NCBI GenBank assembly: GCA_003712125.1
Contig: RHLF01000002.1
Location: 744,001-808,000, forward strand
Direction: 5' to 3'
From: Allomuricauda sp.
Lineage (GTDB): Bacteria; Bacteroidota; Bacteroidia; Flavobacteriales; Flavobacteriaceae
Length of the DNA stretch: 64,000 nucleotides
In this document: piece after piece, positions 25,836 to 36,785 of the stretch
Numbering within the stretch: the first letter of the stretch is position 1
How the letters are laid out: every line of letters starts with the position of its first letter
The notes under the pieces: generated by a model
Told to the model about the DNA's origin: nothing
Databases searched by the model: none
The model's input: only the letters and a program-made list of their open reading frames with translations
Position numbers and translations under genes: made by a program

Positions 25836-26199
25836 TTGGTATTCTTTTGGGACGTAGGGTCTTCTTGTCGAGAAGGCACCAATCCGTTGATGAAGTAACT
25901 AAAAGCTCACCCGTTTTATTGTTTGTAAACGCTACAATTCGCGTTGAGATAGGGCCTTTATTTTCCTTAATGTAGGTGCGTATTTGCAGCACATCTTCCA
26001 AAAGTGCGGCGCCGTAATAAACGATTTCATGTTTTCGTACGACCCAAACAATTTCATTTTCCCATTTTTTTTGAGAAGCCATTTGCCAATGCTCCTTGGC
26101 AATATCTTGAACCCAATCAAGGTAGCGTACGTTGTTGACATGATTTAGCTCATCTAAGTCATTTGAAGTTACCGTGACTTGTTTGAGATGCACTTGCAT
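25810..26199 (-). CDS. Hotdog-fold acyl-CoA thioesterase
   Basis: Hydrolyses acyl-CoA to free acid and CoA. The 129 residues are the usual length for the 4-hydroxybenzoyl-CoA thioesterase type. The motif DELNHVNNVRYLDW matches the family signature with the loop HVNN and a catalytic acidic residue nearby. It overlaps the stop of the glutamine cyclotransferase gene by one base (TAATG) and the next gene by 26 bases, so all three are transcribed together. The natural acyl chain is unknown. Confidence 0.92.
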   Translation of the reverse strand: MQVHLKQVTVTSNDLDELNHVNNVRYLDWVQDIAKEHWQMASQKKWENEIVWVVRKHEIVYYGAALLEDVLQIRTYIKENKGPISTRIVAFTNNKTGELLVTSSTDWCLLDKKTLRPKRIPNDIAELFD

Positions 26200-27248
26200 T
26201 ATTGCTTTTTCATGATGTTGACTTCAAAAAGCTTATCCCAATTTTTGCCGGTCACAAAGAAGGTGCCGCGTTCACGGTTATAAGCCACCCCATTGAGAAC
26301 AGAATTCACCTCATCCCATTCCTTGCCTTTTTTGACCTTGCTTTTTAATCCCCCAAAATTGATTACACCCTCAATGGCACCAGAACGCGCATCAATAATC
26401 ATCATGCTTTCCTTTTGGTAAACATTGGCATAAATTTTACCATCCACATATTCCAATTCATTGGCCTTATTGAATACTGATTTATTCGTGACCGTCTCGA
26501 TATAATCTTCTTCTATCAAGGTAGTGGGGTTGAGCAGCCAAATTTTTTCAGTCCCATCGCTTTTGTAAATTCTTTCCCCATCGTTGCAAAGCCCCCATCC
26601 TTCTTTGCTTTGTCCGTAACTGAAACTTTCCAAGCGATTTAGAGTGGAAGCATCATACACATAACCGAAACCACTTTGCCATGTTAGTTGGTAGAGTTTG
26701 TCATTTAATATGGTGATGCCCTCCCCAAAGACAGTTTTATCCAATGCCACTTTTTTAAGACTGGTGCCTGAGTTAAAATCAAGCTTTTTCAAGGTCGAAG
26801 CACCTCTTTTTCCTGTGCTTTCATAAAGGGTTTGTCCCTGAAATTCAAGTCCTTGGGTATAGGCCGTAGGGTCATGCGGGAAGGTGTTTATGATTTCATA
26901 GGTATAAATTTGAGGTGCGGTAGGGGCTAATACCTGAATTTTTTTGGTCAAAACGATTGGGTTGCCATCGTAGCTAAATGTTGCCTTCAATTCTTTATTA
27001 CCCAATTTTTCAATGCTCAAGTCTATTTTGTTCCCTTCCATTGCCAAGGCGCTGCCATCGATCGAATATTTTACTTCCGATATGTCAAGACCTTCCTTGT
27101 TTTTGAGCGCCACGCCAACTTTTTGTCCTTGGGCGAACTTTTTCTTGTTCCCCTCGAGCTGAATCTCAAACAATTTATTTGAATCGGTCTCGCCACCGCA
27201 GGCCATAAAAAATAGCAGGGCGCAGAGACCACATAATACCTTTGTCAT
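26199..27248 (-). CDS. Glutaminyl-peptide cyclotransferase lipoprotein
   Basis: Turns N-terminal glutamine of peptides or proteins into pyroglutamate, releasing ammonia. The 349-residue protein has a signal with lipid Cys in LFFMACGG, an extra N-terminal beta domain (about 20-110), then the beta-propeller cyclotransferase domain with FPHDPTAYTQGLEF, ELEYVDGKIYANVY and LNGVAYNRERGTFFVTGK. Many proteins exported through type IX secretion begin with pyroglutamate, so a periplasmic role in that maturation is plausible. The start is ATG 27248, since an earlier in-frame start lies within the promoter element. Confidence 0.93.
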   Translation of the reverse strand: MTKVLCGLCALLFFMACGGETDSNKLFEIQLEGNKKKFAQGQKVGVALKNKEGLDISEVKYSIDGSALAMEGNKIDLSIEKLGNKELKATFSYDGNPIVLTKKIQVLAPTAPQIYTYEIINTFPHDPTAYTQGLEFQGQTLYESTGKRGASTLKKLDFNSGTSLKKVALDKTVFGEGITILNDKLYQLTWQSGFGYVYDASTLNRLESFSYGQSKEGWGLCNDGERIYKSDGTEKIWLLNPTTLIEEDYIETVTNKSVFNKANELEYVDGKIYANVYQKESMMIIDARSGAIEGVINFGGLKSKVKKGKEWDEVNSVLNGVAYNRERGTFFVTGKNWDKLFEVNIMKKQ

Positions 27249-27266
27249 TTTACGAATTTTATCTAT

Positions 27267-27274
27267 CAAAATTA
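27267..27274 (-). promoter_or_regulatory. -7 promoter element of the glutamine cyclotransferase gene
   Basis: The minus strand reads TAATTTTG. Inferred transcription start near 27261, leader of about 13 bases to ATG 27248. Confidence 0.5.
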
Positions 27275-27331
27275 CAAGCTGTGAACATCGAAATTAAGAA
27301 TGTAAAGGCATAGCAACAAATGAAAAGGTCG

Positions 27332-27339
27332 TATATTTG
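27332..27339 (+). promoter_or_regulatory. -7 promoter element of the SRP RNA gene
   Basis: TATATTTG matches TAnnTTTG. Five bases separate it from the 5' stem of the RNA, which calibrates the transcription start at six bases after the final G. Confidence 0.6.
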
Positions 27340-27344
27340 TCGTT

Positions 27345-27440
27345 GGCAAGTCCTACACGACCAGCTCCTACAAAATCCCCCAGGGCGGGAACGCAGCAAG
27401 GGTATGTGGTTGTAGCGGTGCGATGTAGGTAGCTTGCCTT
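27345..27440 (+). ncRNA. ffs: Signal recognition particle RNA (4.5S-type)
   Basis: The small SRP RNA binds Ffh and carries signal-peptide proteins to the membrane. The hallmark SRP loop CAGGGCGGGAACGCAGCAAGG is present near 27382-27402, with the GTCCTACACGACCAGCTCC strand before it. The ends pair as GGCAAG (27345-27350) with CTTGCC (27433-27438), and seven T follow as terminator. At about 95 bases this is the short Bacteroidota form without an Alu domain. A protein-coding frame on the other strand here is not a gene. Confidence 0.93.
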
Positions 27441-27511
27441 TTTTTGTGCCCAAATTTTAGATGGGTTGGCATGAAAAGGGATTATTCATTTTATTTGCAA
27501 GTGTTAACATT

Positions 27512-28321
27512 ATGGAGTCTAAAGTAGTTTTCATAACCGGTGGTTCATCGGGCATTGGTAAGTCAGTAGGCGAGTATCTCACTAGCAAGGGGTTTATTGT
27601 TTATGGTACCACACGAAGTTTGAACAAATACCCAGACCATGACGGCTTTGAACTCATCGAAATGGATGTCCACAATTTTGATAGTATCAAAAAGGCCGTG
27701 AATAGGGTCGTTGACAAGGAGGGCCGTTTGGATATTGTGATCAATAATGCCGGGGTTGGCATCACAGGAGCCATTGAAGAAACACCTGACACAGAGATTA
27801 CGAATGCTTTTGAGACCAATTTTATTGGTCCCATAAGAATGGTCAAGGCAGTCATGCCACAAATGCGCAACCAATCTCAAGGACTTATCATTAATGTTAC
27901 GTCAATTGCGGGTCATATGGGTCTGCCCTACAGAGGGATTTACTCGGCCTCAAAAGGCGCTTTGTCATTGGTGACCGAAGCCTTGCGCATGGAGGTTAAG
28001 GAATTTGGTGTCAAGGTCGTAAATGTGGCCCCTGGTGACTTCGCCACAAACATTGCATCAGGACGATACCATGCACCTCATTCGCAACATTCCCCATACG
28101 CCAAGAACTACGGCCATATATTGGAGGCCATCAACGAAGATGTCGATTCGGGCCAGCACCCCATCGAAGTTGCGAAAAAAATCCACGAGATCATACAGAA
28201 GGAAAATCCCAAAGTAACCTATACAGTCGGTGTTTTTCTGCAGCGCTTTTCACTTTTCTTGAAAAAAGTTCTTCCCTCCAAGTTGTATGAAAAAATGCTC
28301 TTGAACCATTATAAGTTATAA
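27512..28321 (+). CDS. Short-chain dehydrogenase/reductase (SDR)
   Basis: A classical SDR of 269 residues that oxidises or reduces an alcohol or ketone with NAD(P). The cofactor motif is TGGSSGIG near the start, followed by NNAGVG and the catalytic Ser-Tyr-Lys set with YSASKGAL. The C-terminal part (GVFLQRFSLFLKKVLPSKLYEKMLL) is amphipathic and may touch membrane. ATG 27512 is the start, as earlier in-frame starts lie close to the SRP terminator. The substrate is unknown; steroid-like or fatty-acyl substrates are possible. Confidence 0.92.
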   Translation: MESKVVFITGGSSGIGKSVGEYLTSKGFIVYGTTRSLNKYPDHDGFELIEMDVHNFDSIKKAVNRVVDKEGRLDIVINNAGVGITGAIEETPDTEITNAFETNFIGPIRMVKAVMPQMRNQSQGLIINVTSIAGHMGLPYRGIYSASKGALSLVTEALRMEVKEFGVKVVNVAPGDFATNIASGRYHAPHSQHSPYAKNYGHILEAINEDVDSGQHPIEVAKKIHEIIQKENPKVTYTVGVFLQRFSLFLKKVLPSKLYEKMLLNHYKL

Positions 28322-28352
28322 TTATTGGTACGCTTTTTGATTCATCATTTGC

Positions 28353-28772
28353 ATGAAACAAAAACTAAAAAACTTTACGCTATTTGCCCTTATGGGTATG
28401 CTATTCCTTTTACAAGGCTGTGACGAAATTGCTGAATGTGTATTTGGCATTAACCCTGAAATACATGATAAGCGCTTAGCCGTCGCTTTTGTGGGTGAAC
28501 CCTATGAAGATATTATTACCGCTGAAGTCTCCAATGAGGTTTTTGACAATGACTACATCTACAATTTTGATGTATTTGGCGATCTACCTCCGGGTTTGCG
28601 TTTTGATTTTGATAGAAGAGCTGTAGTAGTTTATGGAATTCCTGAGGAGGAAGGCACCTATAGTTTTACGGTCGAATTGTTTGTTGAAAACTTTGATGAA
28701 GGAGGATACGATGGTAGTCCTACCTGCAACGAGTCTACCGAAAGACAGTTTTTACTTCGTGTCGCCAACTAA
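28353..28772 (+). CDS. Small lipoprotein with putative Ig-like fold
   Basis: A 139-residue predicted lipoprotein, Cys 23 in LFLLQGCDE. The mature part includes DLPPGLRFDFDRRAVVVYGIP followed by EGTYSFTVEL, a pattern typical of putative Ig (cadherin-like) domains of the He_PIG type. It lies 31 bases after the SDR gene on the same strand and may share its transcript. Function unknown; binding of surface ligands is a guess. Confidence 0.75.
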   Translation: MKQKLKNFTLFALMGMLFLLQGCDEIAECVFGINPEIHDKRLAVAFVGEPYEDIITAEVSNEVFDNDYIYNFDVFGDLPPGLRFDFDRRAVVVYGIPEEEGTYSFTVELFVENFDEGGYDGSPTCNESTERQFLLRVAN

Positions 28773-28870
28773 AAGGCTTGTTCAGCTTACTTATTTAAAA
28801 TTTATGCCCCAGTTAAGTCACTTCATTGTAACTTCGCCAAAACTTCAATAATTTAAAAAGAACCAAGGGC

Positions 28871-29527
28871 ATGAAATTTTTTATTGACACAGCCAATCTA
28901 GATCAGATCAAGGAAGCAGAACAATTAGGGGTACTGGACGGAGTTACTACCAACCCTTCACTGATGGCCAAAGAGGGGATAACCGGCAAACAGAATATTT
29001 TGAAACACTATGTGGACATCTGTAACATAGTTTCAGGAGATGTATCTGCCGAAGTGGTTTCTACCGATTTTGAAGGCATGGTGAAGGAAGGAGAGGAACT
29101 TGCGGCACTTCATAAACAAATCGTTGTCAAGGTTCCCATGATTCGTGAAGGGGTGAAGGCCCTAAAATATTTTTCAGACAAAGGCATCAAAACGAATTGC
29201 ACCTTGGTGTTTTCACCAGGGCAAGCCCTTTTGGCAGCGAAGGCAGGTGCAACCTATGTTTCCCCCTTCTTAGGACGACTTGATGACATCTCAACTGATG
29301 GATTGAACCTAATTGCTGAAATACGTATGATTTATGATAATTATGCTTTTGAAACCGAAATTTTGGCGGCATCCATTAGGCATACCATGCATGTTATTGA
29401 CTGTGCTAAACTTGGAGCAGATGTCATGACAGGCCCATTGTCGGCAATTGAAGGATTGCTAAAACACCCATTAACGGATATTGGTCTAGAGAAATTCTTG
29501 GCCGATTATAAAAAGGGAAATTCTTAA
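28871..29527 (+). CDS. Transaldolase-like fructose-6-phosphate aldolase
   Basis: A 218-residue TIM-barrel enzyme of the small transaldolase (TalC/Fsa) family. It may act as transaldolase in the pentose phosphate pathway or as fructose-6-phosphate aldolase; the family cannot be separated by inspection. The N-terminal motif [18 protein letters not shown], the [12 protein letters not shown] loop and the Schiff-base Lys in VVKVPM (about 85) are present. No other pentose phosphate gene is adjacent except gntK far upstream in the window. It is followed by the convergent lipoprotein gene, 5 bases away. Confidence 0.93.
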   Translation: MKFFIDTANLDQIKEAEQLGVLDGVTTNPSLMAKEGITGKQNILKHYVDICNIVSGDVSAEVVSTDFEGMVKEGEELAALHKQIVVKVPMIREGVKALKYFSDKGIKTNCTLVFSPGQALLAAKAGATYVSPFLGRLDDISTDGLNLIAEIRMIYDNYAFETEILAASIRHTMHVIDCAKLGADVMTGPLSAIEGLLKHPLTDIGLEKFLADYKKGNS

Positions 29528-29532
29528 AAGCG

Positions 29533-30921
29533 TTAGAAGGACGTATACAAATTGGCAAAGGCATCCACAACCAGGGTGTCTTTGGCAATTACGCATTTGT
29601 TTAAGCTTGAGATGATGAAGGCGCGTTGGACTTCCTCAAAGTCTTCACCTCGAAATTGGTTTAAGGTATCCATCCTGTGTTCCCGCACCATTTGAACCCA
29701 TTTTGCATGAGGGGTATGTAAATTGATCCCAACAAATTTGTGCGTTGGGTGGCTTTTCTTAAGTTTTTGAATCTGTTTGCCCACATTTTTGAAGTGACCT
29801 CTCTGGTCTCCTGACCAAAAGTAGAACACCGTCTGTTTTTTGCCTACAATATCATGAACGGCTACTTTTTCACCTTGGGTGTTCAAAAATTCCAAATTGG
29901 GCAAAGTACTTTCGGGTTGTAAATTTTGAATGCCCCGATATAGGTCGTTTATCTCATTGATATGACGTTCATTGTTTGACAGCTGGGCAAACTTTGAAAT
30001 AAACTTATCACAATCTTCATTTGCCATGTGCTCTTTAAGCAAGTAATCCATGGCAATGTTTCTGAACAACACATTGCGCAAATCTTCCACCTTGACCAAA
30101 CTGTCTACCAAGCCAAGTTTGTGCTTATTGTAGTGCAAACGTTCTTTGGCTGTAATAGATTCCATACCACAATTTTCATAGCATTCCATATAGGCCAAAT
30201 TGCCAAAGTGGTTTTTCATGAAATCGTAGTACGGCCTAAAGAAAGCCAATTCACCATTGTTGTGGTCTATGTTCTTTCGATAGGCATAAAACTCTTTATC
30301 CAATTCATGAAAGACTTCTTCTCCGGTCTTCTTTTTATGATAGAATGGATATACTTCCTTATCTAGATACGTATTATAATCAATAGCGGCTTTCGCCGTT
30401 TTTATTGCCCCTTCAGAAAGTTCGTTACTGGCTACCAAATCATTCAGTACATCAAGTTTCATTTGCCGAAGCGAATCAATTTTCTTGCTGAACTCTTCGG
30501 GATGCAATTTGTAATACGAATACACCAAGGGTTCTTCGTCTTCGAAGGCCAAGAACATTTCAATCATAAAATTGTTGATGTCCGATCCATTGCCTGAAAA
30601 AACCAAGGACTCATCAAAGTATTCTGGAGATGCATTTAAACGAATTATTAGGCTGTCCCCATGTTCAAGATATACATATTGGTATTGAGGTGAATGATCG
30701 AAGTGGTACAGGCCTTCCTTGACTTCGTTGAGATTGAAGGCAAATCTATTTTTATCATCCAAGATTGCCGAATCCACCACCACATCATTTTTATAGAGTA
30801 CCACATGAGAACTTGTAGGGTTAACAATCTCTCCGGCAAAATAAACCAAGGTGGGTTTTTCACCTGAATTGTGGCAAGCAAAAAGAAGCAGAATAGGAAA
30901 AACAAGTAATAGTCTTGCCAT
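29533..30921 (-). CDS. Thioredoxin-fold lipoprotein lacking the CxxC site
   Basis: A 462-residue predicted lipoprotein: signal MARLLLVFPILLLFAC, an N-terminal beta domain like DUF4369 (about 20-110), a long helical middle part, and a C-terminal thioredoxin-like domain (about 335-460) of the TlpA type. In that domain the position of the catalytic WCxxC reads WSGDQRG, so there is no redox cysteine pair. It probably binds partners rather than oxidising or reducing them. The start could also be ATG 30939. It converges on the aldolase gene. Confidence 0.82.
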   Translation of the reverse strand: MARLLLVFPILLLFACHNSGEKPTLVYFAGEIVNPTSSHVVLYKNDVVVDSAILDDKNRFAFNLNEVKEGLYHFDHSPQYQYVYLEHGDSLIIRLNASPEYFDESLVFSGNGSDINNFMIEMFLAFEDEEPLVYSYYKLHPEEFSKKIDSLRQMKLDVLNDLVASNELSEGAIKTAKAAIDYNTYLDKEVYPFYHKKKTGEEVFHELDKEFYAYRKNIDHNNGELAFFRPYYDFMKNHFGNLAYMECYENCGMESITAKERLHYNKHKLGLVDSLVKVEDLRNVLFRNIAMDYLLKEHMANEDCDKFISKFAQLSNNERHINEINDLYRGIQNLQPESTLPNLEFLNTQGEKVAVHDIVGKKQTVFYFWSGDQRGHFKNVGKQIQKLKKSHPTHKFVGINLHTPHAKWVQMVREHRMDTLNQFRGEDFEEVQRAFIISSLNKCVIAKDTLVVDAFANLYTSF

Positions 30922-31041
30922 AGACTTACAATCAATCATCAAACAAAAATAAAAATCGCAAAAAACTCATTCTGTTAAGGGTAGGTTAAATGTTGCAAAA
31001 GCCTGATTGGTAGTTGTTTTAGTATGTTAAGAAAGTTGTGA

Positions 31042-32715
<1,674 letters not shown>

Positions 32716-32720
32716 CCCCC

Positions 32721-33440
32721 TTAGGCATTAAAATACTTGCTATTCCAAATGGCGGGATTAAAGTTCTTTCCCAAAGCGAATCCGTAAAAAATAACTACGG
32801 CTGCCAAGCTTTTGAACATAAAAAAGAAAACGATCCAAAATTCGGAGTTACCGCTTGACTTGGCAAAAAGTCCTTCGGGTATCATAAGGGTGCATAAATA
32901 ACTGACCAACAGCACAAATAGCGACAGATTAATAATGTTTCTGAAAGGCCACACCATCATTTTTCTTAGGGGGTGCAAGTCGTTTCCCCATTTGTGAATG
33001 AGGTAATAATAGCCGTTGCCGATCGGGGCAAAGAGCAAGGGGTCATCCTTGTCTGCCAATTTGAACAATTTGGAAGGTGCCATTATTTTAAATCCTTTTA
33101 ATTCAATACCGTGTTCCTCTTCCAGTCGTTTGATGCGTTGAACCGCACTTTTGGGTATGGGTCCTTTGAAATATTTTGAATCTAAAAAGCGCAATCGGAA
33201 ATCAATACATGTTTTCCTAATTTGATCAATATGAAATATCCTATCCGTTTCTAGAAGTTCAAATATGAATTCGTTCTCAACGCTGCTTTTTTGATGCCCT
33301 TTTAGTTCTTGGTCAATTCTATGCTCGGAGGTTTTGTGGGATTCTAAAATCGAATTCACCTGATCTAAAATATCGGGTCTTTTAAGGGCATCCTTGGTTC
33401 TCAAAAGTTCGAACTCAAGGTTTGTTTTTTTCAATAGCAT
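32721..33440 (-). CDS. Hypothetical membrane protein
   Basis: A 239-residue protein with a long charged soluble N-terminal part (1-160) and two predicted membrane helices near the C-terminus (about 172-192 and 206-230). The N-terminal part is helical, with a conserved-looking PSKLFKLADKDDPLLFAPIGNG stretch. I do not recognise the family, although similar proteins occur in Flavobacteriaceae. The start is ATG 33440, because the earlier in-frame TTG at 33464 lies inside the promoter element. It converges with the ABC-F gene, 5 bases away. Confidence 0.78.
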   Translation of the reverse strand: MLLKKTNLEFELLRTKDALKRPDILDQVNSILESHKTSEHRIDQELKGHQKSSVENEFIFELLETDRIFHIDQIRKTCIDFRLRFLDSKYFKGPIPKSAVQRIKRLEEEHGIELKGFKIMAPSKLFKLADKDDPLLFAPIGNGYYYLIHKWGNDLHPLRKMMVWPFRNIINLSLFVLLVSYLCTLMIPEGLFAKSSGNSEFWIVFFFMFKSLAAVVIFYGFALGKNFNPAIWNSKYFNA

Positions 33441-33461
33441 TTTTAATTTTTTTCTTTTACT

Positions 33462-33469
33462 CAAAGTTA
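33462..33469 (-). promoter_or_regulatory. -7 promoter element of the hypothetical membrane protein gene
   Basis: The minus strand reads TAACTTTG. Inferred transcription start near 33456 and a leader of about 16 bases to ATG 33440. Confidence 0.5.
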
Positions 33470-33663
33470 CGCAATTGTGATTTTGGGAGAAGAATTCAGG
33501 AATTAAACAAAAATGTTAAATATTTGTTAAATTCTATGAACGACATCACTAAAACCAAGGGTTTCTAAGCTAAAATAGTATCTTGTCGATGCTTTAATGC
33601 ATTTCATCGATAAGCCTTTATTTTCAGTGTCTTAAAGCACCAAACGAAACACGAGAATCACTA

Positions 33664-34227
33664 ATGAAGTTCCCAAGTCCAGCAACCTACTTGCTTTTCC
33701 TTTTATGTGCCGTATATGTTTTTCCCCAACATCAGCCATTAACAACTTTTCCAGCAGGAGTCTACGTTACAAATGCACAGTCAATTGCAGAATCAACTAA
33801 AGATTCTGAGAACTTCAAAATGTTGATGGAAGCTGTAAAGGCAGCCAATCTTGAAGAGGCCTTGGACAAAAGTGGTCCTTTTACTGTTTTTGCACCGTCA
33901 GATGGTGCTTTTTTTAGATTGGACAACGCTGAACTCGACAAATTGGATTACCTCACTGATGAGAGTGTTTTGAGCTCATTGTTAAAGTATCATATTGTTG
34001 CTGGGCGCCTAACAGCCTCAAAAATTCTTCAGGCCATGTGTAGGGGGGAGGGTACCGCCACCTTTACAACCATTCACGGCGAAAAAATTAGGGCTAGTAT
34101 GAACGGTATCGACATAGTACTTACCGATAGTAACGGAAATTCAGCGACTATAACCACCGCAGATTCATCCTATCGCAATGGGGTTGTCCATGAAATAGAT
34201 AGTGTAATAATGCCGTCACGTTTTTAG
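33664..34227 (+). CDS. Fasciclin-domain exported protein
   Basis: A 187-residue secreted protein: a signal peptide (about 1-21) then one fasciclin (FAS1) domain at about 50-185. The H1 and H2 motifs are seen as GPFTVFAPSDGAFFRL and the closing GVVHEIDSVIMP. FAS1 domains mediate cell adhesion or binding to surfaces, and bacterial ones are often in outer surface proteins. It stands alone with 199 bases before it, and converges on pheT. No lipoprotein Cys is evident. Confidence 0.92.
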   Translation: MKFPSPATYLLFLLCAVYVFPQHQPLTTFPAGVYVTNAQSIAESTKDSENFKMLMEAVKAANLEEALDKSGPFTVFAPSDGAFFRLDNAELDKLDYLTDESVLSSLLKYHIVAGRLTASKILQAMCRGEGTATFTTIHGEKIRASMNGIDIVLTDSNGNSATITTADSSYRNGVVHEIDSVIMPSRF

Positions 34228-34233
34228 ATCGGC

Positions 34234-36660
34234 CTAGCGAAGCTCAGCACCAAGCTCAGTTTGAAATGCCTTTTGCAACCTTTCCATGGTCGCATCAATC
34301 TGCTTATCCGTAAGTGTCTTTTTAGCATCCCTCAAGGTGAAGCTCACCGCATAGGATTTTTTTCCTACGGGTAGGTTTTTGCCAGTGTACACATCAAAGA
34401 GTCTCACCTCTCGCAGCAACTTCTTTTCAACACCCATAGCCAATTCCTTGATTTCTTGAAACTGTATGTGCTCGTCTACCAAGAGGGCGAAATCCCGTTT
34501 TACTTCTGGGAATTTCGGTATCTCCATAAAGGAGATGGCATCGAACTGACCTAATTGAATAATGGCATCCCACTGTAAATTGGCAAAAAACACGGGTGAC
34601 TTTAAATCAAACTTTTCAAGCACGCCTGGGTTAACCACCCCAAGTTCGGCAATGGTGACATCAGCTACTTTAAATTGTAACCCCTCCGCGAAACGCGCAT
34701 CTGAAAATCCAATTTCTTTCTTTAGCCCTACAGCCAATCGTTCCAAAATACTTTCAACATAGCCTTTGAGTACAAAAAATCCAGTTGCTTTTTCTTTTAA
34801 GGTCCAATGGGCCCGACTTGTATTGCCAGTCAACCAAAGCGAGACCACCGTTTGCTCGCTATTGCTTTTATCACCCTTGTTATATTCTTTGCCAAATTCA
34901 AAGAACTTCAAATCGTTGTGTTGACGATTCTGGTTGTGGGCAATGGCCTCAAGACCTGAAAACAATAGCGTTTGGCGCATAACCGCCAAATCACCACTTA
35001 ATGGATTCATGATTGGAATGGCCCTGTCTCTTTCGTTCTCATTCATCCAACTCGGATATTCTTGCGAAACCAAACTGTTGGTCATTATTTCATAAAAACC
35101 TTGGGAAGTCAATAGGTCACCAACAATGCGTTGCAGCTTATGGCTTTCGCTAACGGAGCTTTTGGCAATTGAGGTCGTAAATTTTTCGTTGAATTCAATT
35201 TTGTTGTACCCGTATACCCTTAAGATTTCTTCAATGACGTCAACTTCTCTTTGGACATCAGTTCTGTAAGAAGGAATTATGAGTCCCAATCCTGCCTCAG
35301 TGACATTCACTACTTTGATTTCCAAGGAAGTCAAAATGGACTTAATAGAGTCTCTCGGTATTTCTTGACCGGTCAACTTATTGATATGGTCAAAAGTCAA
35401 GAAAACTTGAAAACCTTCCTTTTTATTCGGATACAGGTCAACGACCTCAGAACTTATATCACCACCCGCAATTTCTTTGATCAACTGGGCCGCTCTCAGC
35501 AAGGCATATTCTGTGGTATTAATATCAATGCCTCTTTCGAAACGAAAGGATGCATCCGTATTCAAACCATGCCTTTTGGCAGTTTTTCTAACCGATACGG
35601 GGTCAAAATAGGCGCTCTCTAAAAAAATTGCGGTTGTTTCATCGGTCACACCAGAATATTGCCCGCCAAAAACCCCGGCGATACACATGGGTCGTTCCGT
35701 GTCACAGATCATGAGGTCTTCTTCGTGTAACTCACGTTCCACCCCATCTAGGGTGATAAATTTGGTTCCCTTGGGTAATGTCTTGACATTGATTTTTGCT
35801 CCCTTTATTTTGTTTGCATCAAAAGCATGCAAGGGTTGGCCCAATTCATGAAGCACATAATTTGTGGCATCAACGACGTTATTGATGGGCGTTAGTCCGA
35901 TGGCCTTTAGCCTATTTTGAAGCCAGTACGGAGAGTCTTGAACCAAGAGATTGGTTAAAGTCACCCCACAATACCTGGGGGCCAGTTTATTGTCATGTAC
36001 CTCAACATCTATTTTTAAGGACCTGTTGTCAACCGAAAAGTTGCTTGTCGGGGGCGTATTTACTTTTACAAAAACCTCTTGCTGCTCAAGACCTGCTTTA
36101 AGGTCTCGGGCCACACCAAAATGACTCATGGCATCTGAACGGTTGGGCGTAAGCCCAATTTCAAAGACTTGATCTATTTCAATATCAAATATTTCAGAAC
36201 AGGGAGTCCCAGGTATCAAGGATTCATCAAGCACTAGAATGCCGTCATGATCATCACCCAAGCCTAATTCATCTTCGGCACAGATCATACCATAGCTTTC
36301 TTCACCACGTATCTTACCTTTCTTTATTTTCCAAGCTTCTCCTTCTGCACTGTACAAGGTTGTACCAATGGTGGCCACGGGTACTTTTTGGCCAGCTGCA
36401 ACATTCGGAGCCCCGCAAACAATTTGTAAGGGTTCCGCTTCACCTACATTGACCTTGGTCAATTTTAGCCGATCCGCATTGGGATGTTTTTCACAACTGA
36501 TAACTTCTCCTACTACAACACCTGCCAATCCACCCTTAACTGATTCGAATGTGGCAATACCTTCTACTTCCAATCCCAAATCGGTGAGTAAATCGGAAGT
36601 CTTATCTGCATCCCATTCTAAATCAATGAATTGGCGCAACCAATTGTATGAAATTTTCAT
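34234..36660 (-). CDS. pheT: Phenylalanine--tRNA ligase beta subunit
   Basis: The large subunit of the alpha2-beta2 enzyme that charges tRNA-Phe. The 808 residues are full length: the EMAP-like tRNA-binding domain (about 40-150), the B3/B4 editing domain that removes tyrosine, the B5 domain, the core and the C-terminal FDX-ACB anticodon-binding domain with KFPEVKRDFALLVDE. The pheS gene is not next to it, as is usual in Bacteroidota. A well-formed promoter (TTG, 20 bases, TATATTTG) precedes it. Confidence 0.97.
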   Translation of the reverse strand: MKISYNWLRQFIDLEWDADKTSDLLTDLGLEVEGIATFESVKGGLAGVVVGEVISCEKHPNADRLKLTKVNVGEAEPLQIVCGAPNVAAGQKVPVATIGTTLYSAEGEAWKIKKGKIRGEESYGMICAEDELGLGDDHDGILVLDESLIPGTPCSEIFDIEIDQVFEIGLTPNRSDAMSHFGVARDLKAGLEQQEVFVKVNTPPTSNFSVDNRSLKIDVEVHDNKLAPRYCGVTLTNLLVQDSPYWLQNRLKAIGLTPINNVVDATNYVLHELGQPLHAFDANKIKGAKINVKTLPKGTKFITLDGVERELHEEDLMICDTERPMCIAGVFGGQYSGVTDETTAIFLESAYFDPVSVRKTAKRHGLNTDASFRFERGIDINTTEYALLRAAQLIKEIAGGDISSEVVDLYPNKKEGFQVFLTFDHINKLTGQEIPRDSIKSILTSLEIKVVNVTEAGLGLIIPSYRTDVQREVDVIEEILRVYGYNKIEFNEKFTTSIAKSSVSESHKLQRIVGDLLTSQGFYEIMTNSLVSQEYPSWMNENERDRAIPIMNPLSGDLAVMRQTLLFSGLEAIAHNQNRQHNDLKFFEFGKEYNKGDKSNSEQTVVSLWLTGNTSRAHWTLKEKATGFFVLKGYVESILERLAVGLKKEIGFSDARFAEGLQFKVADVTIAELGVVNPGVLEKFDLKSPVFFANLQWDAIIQLGQFDAISFMEIPKFPEVKRDFALLVDEHIQFQEIKELAMGVEKKLLREVRLFDVYTGKNLPVGKKSYAVSFTLRDAKKTLTDKQIDATMERLQKAFQTELGAELR

Positions 36661-36678
36661 CAGCTGATTTTAAGCCAG

Positions 36679-36709
36679 CAAATATAAAACATTGCTTCTT
36701 CACATTCAA
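36679..36709 (-). promoter_or_regulatory. Promoter of pheT (-33 and -7 elements)
   Basis: On the minus strand TTG (36707-36709) is followed after 20 bases by TATATTTG (36679-36686), the best two-element Bacteroidota promoter in the window. The leader would be about 13 bases. Confidence 0.6.
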
Positions 36710-36785
36710 TCTGCTCATGCGATAAAGATTTGGCCAAATTCGTAAGCATTGCGACATTTTTTCGATATACTTGAAAAAAATATTA

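Noticed and set aside
27259-27453. A 64-codon minus-strand frame over the SRP RNA
   Set aside because: It is the antisense of the SRP RNA and its promoter, with no sign of translation.
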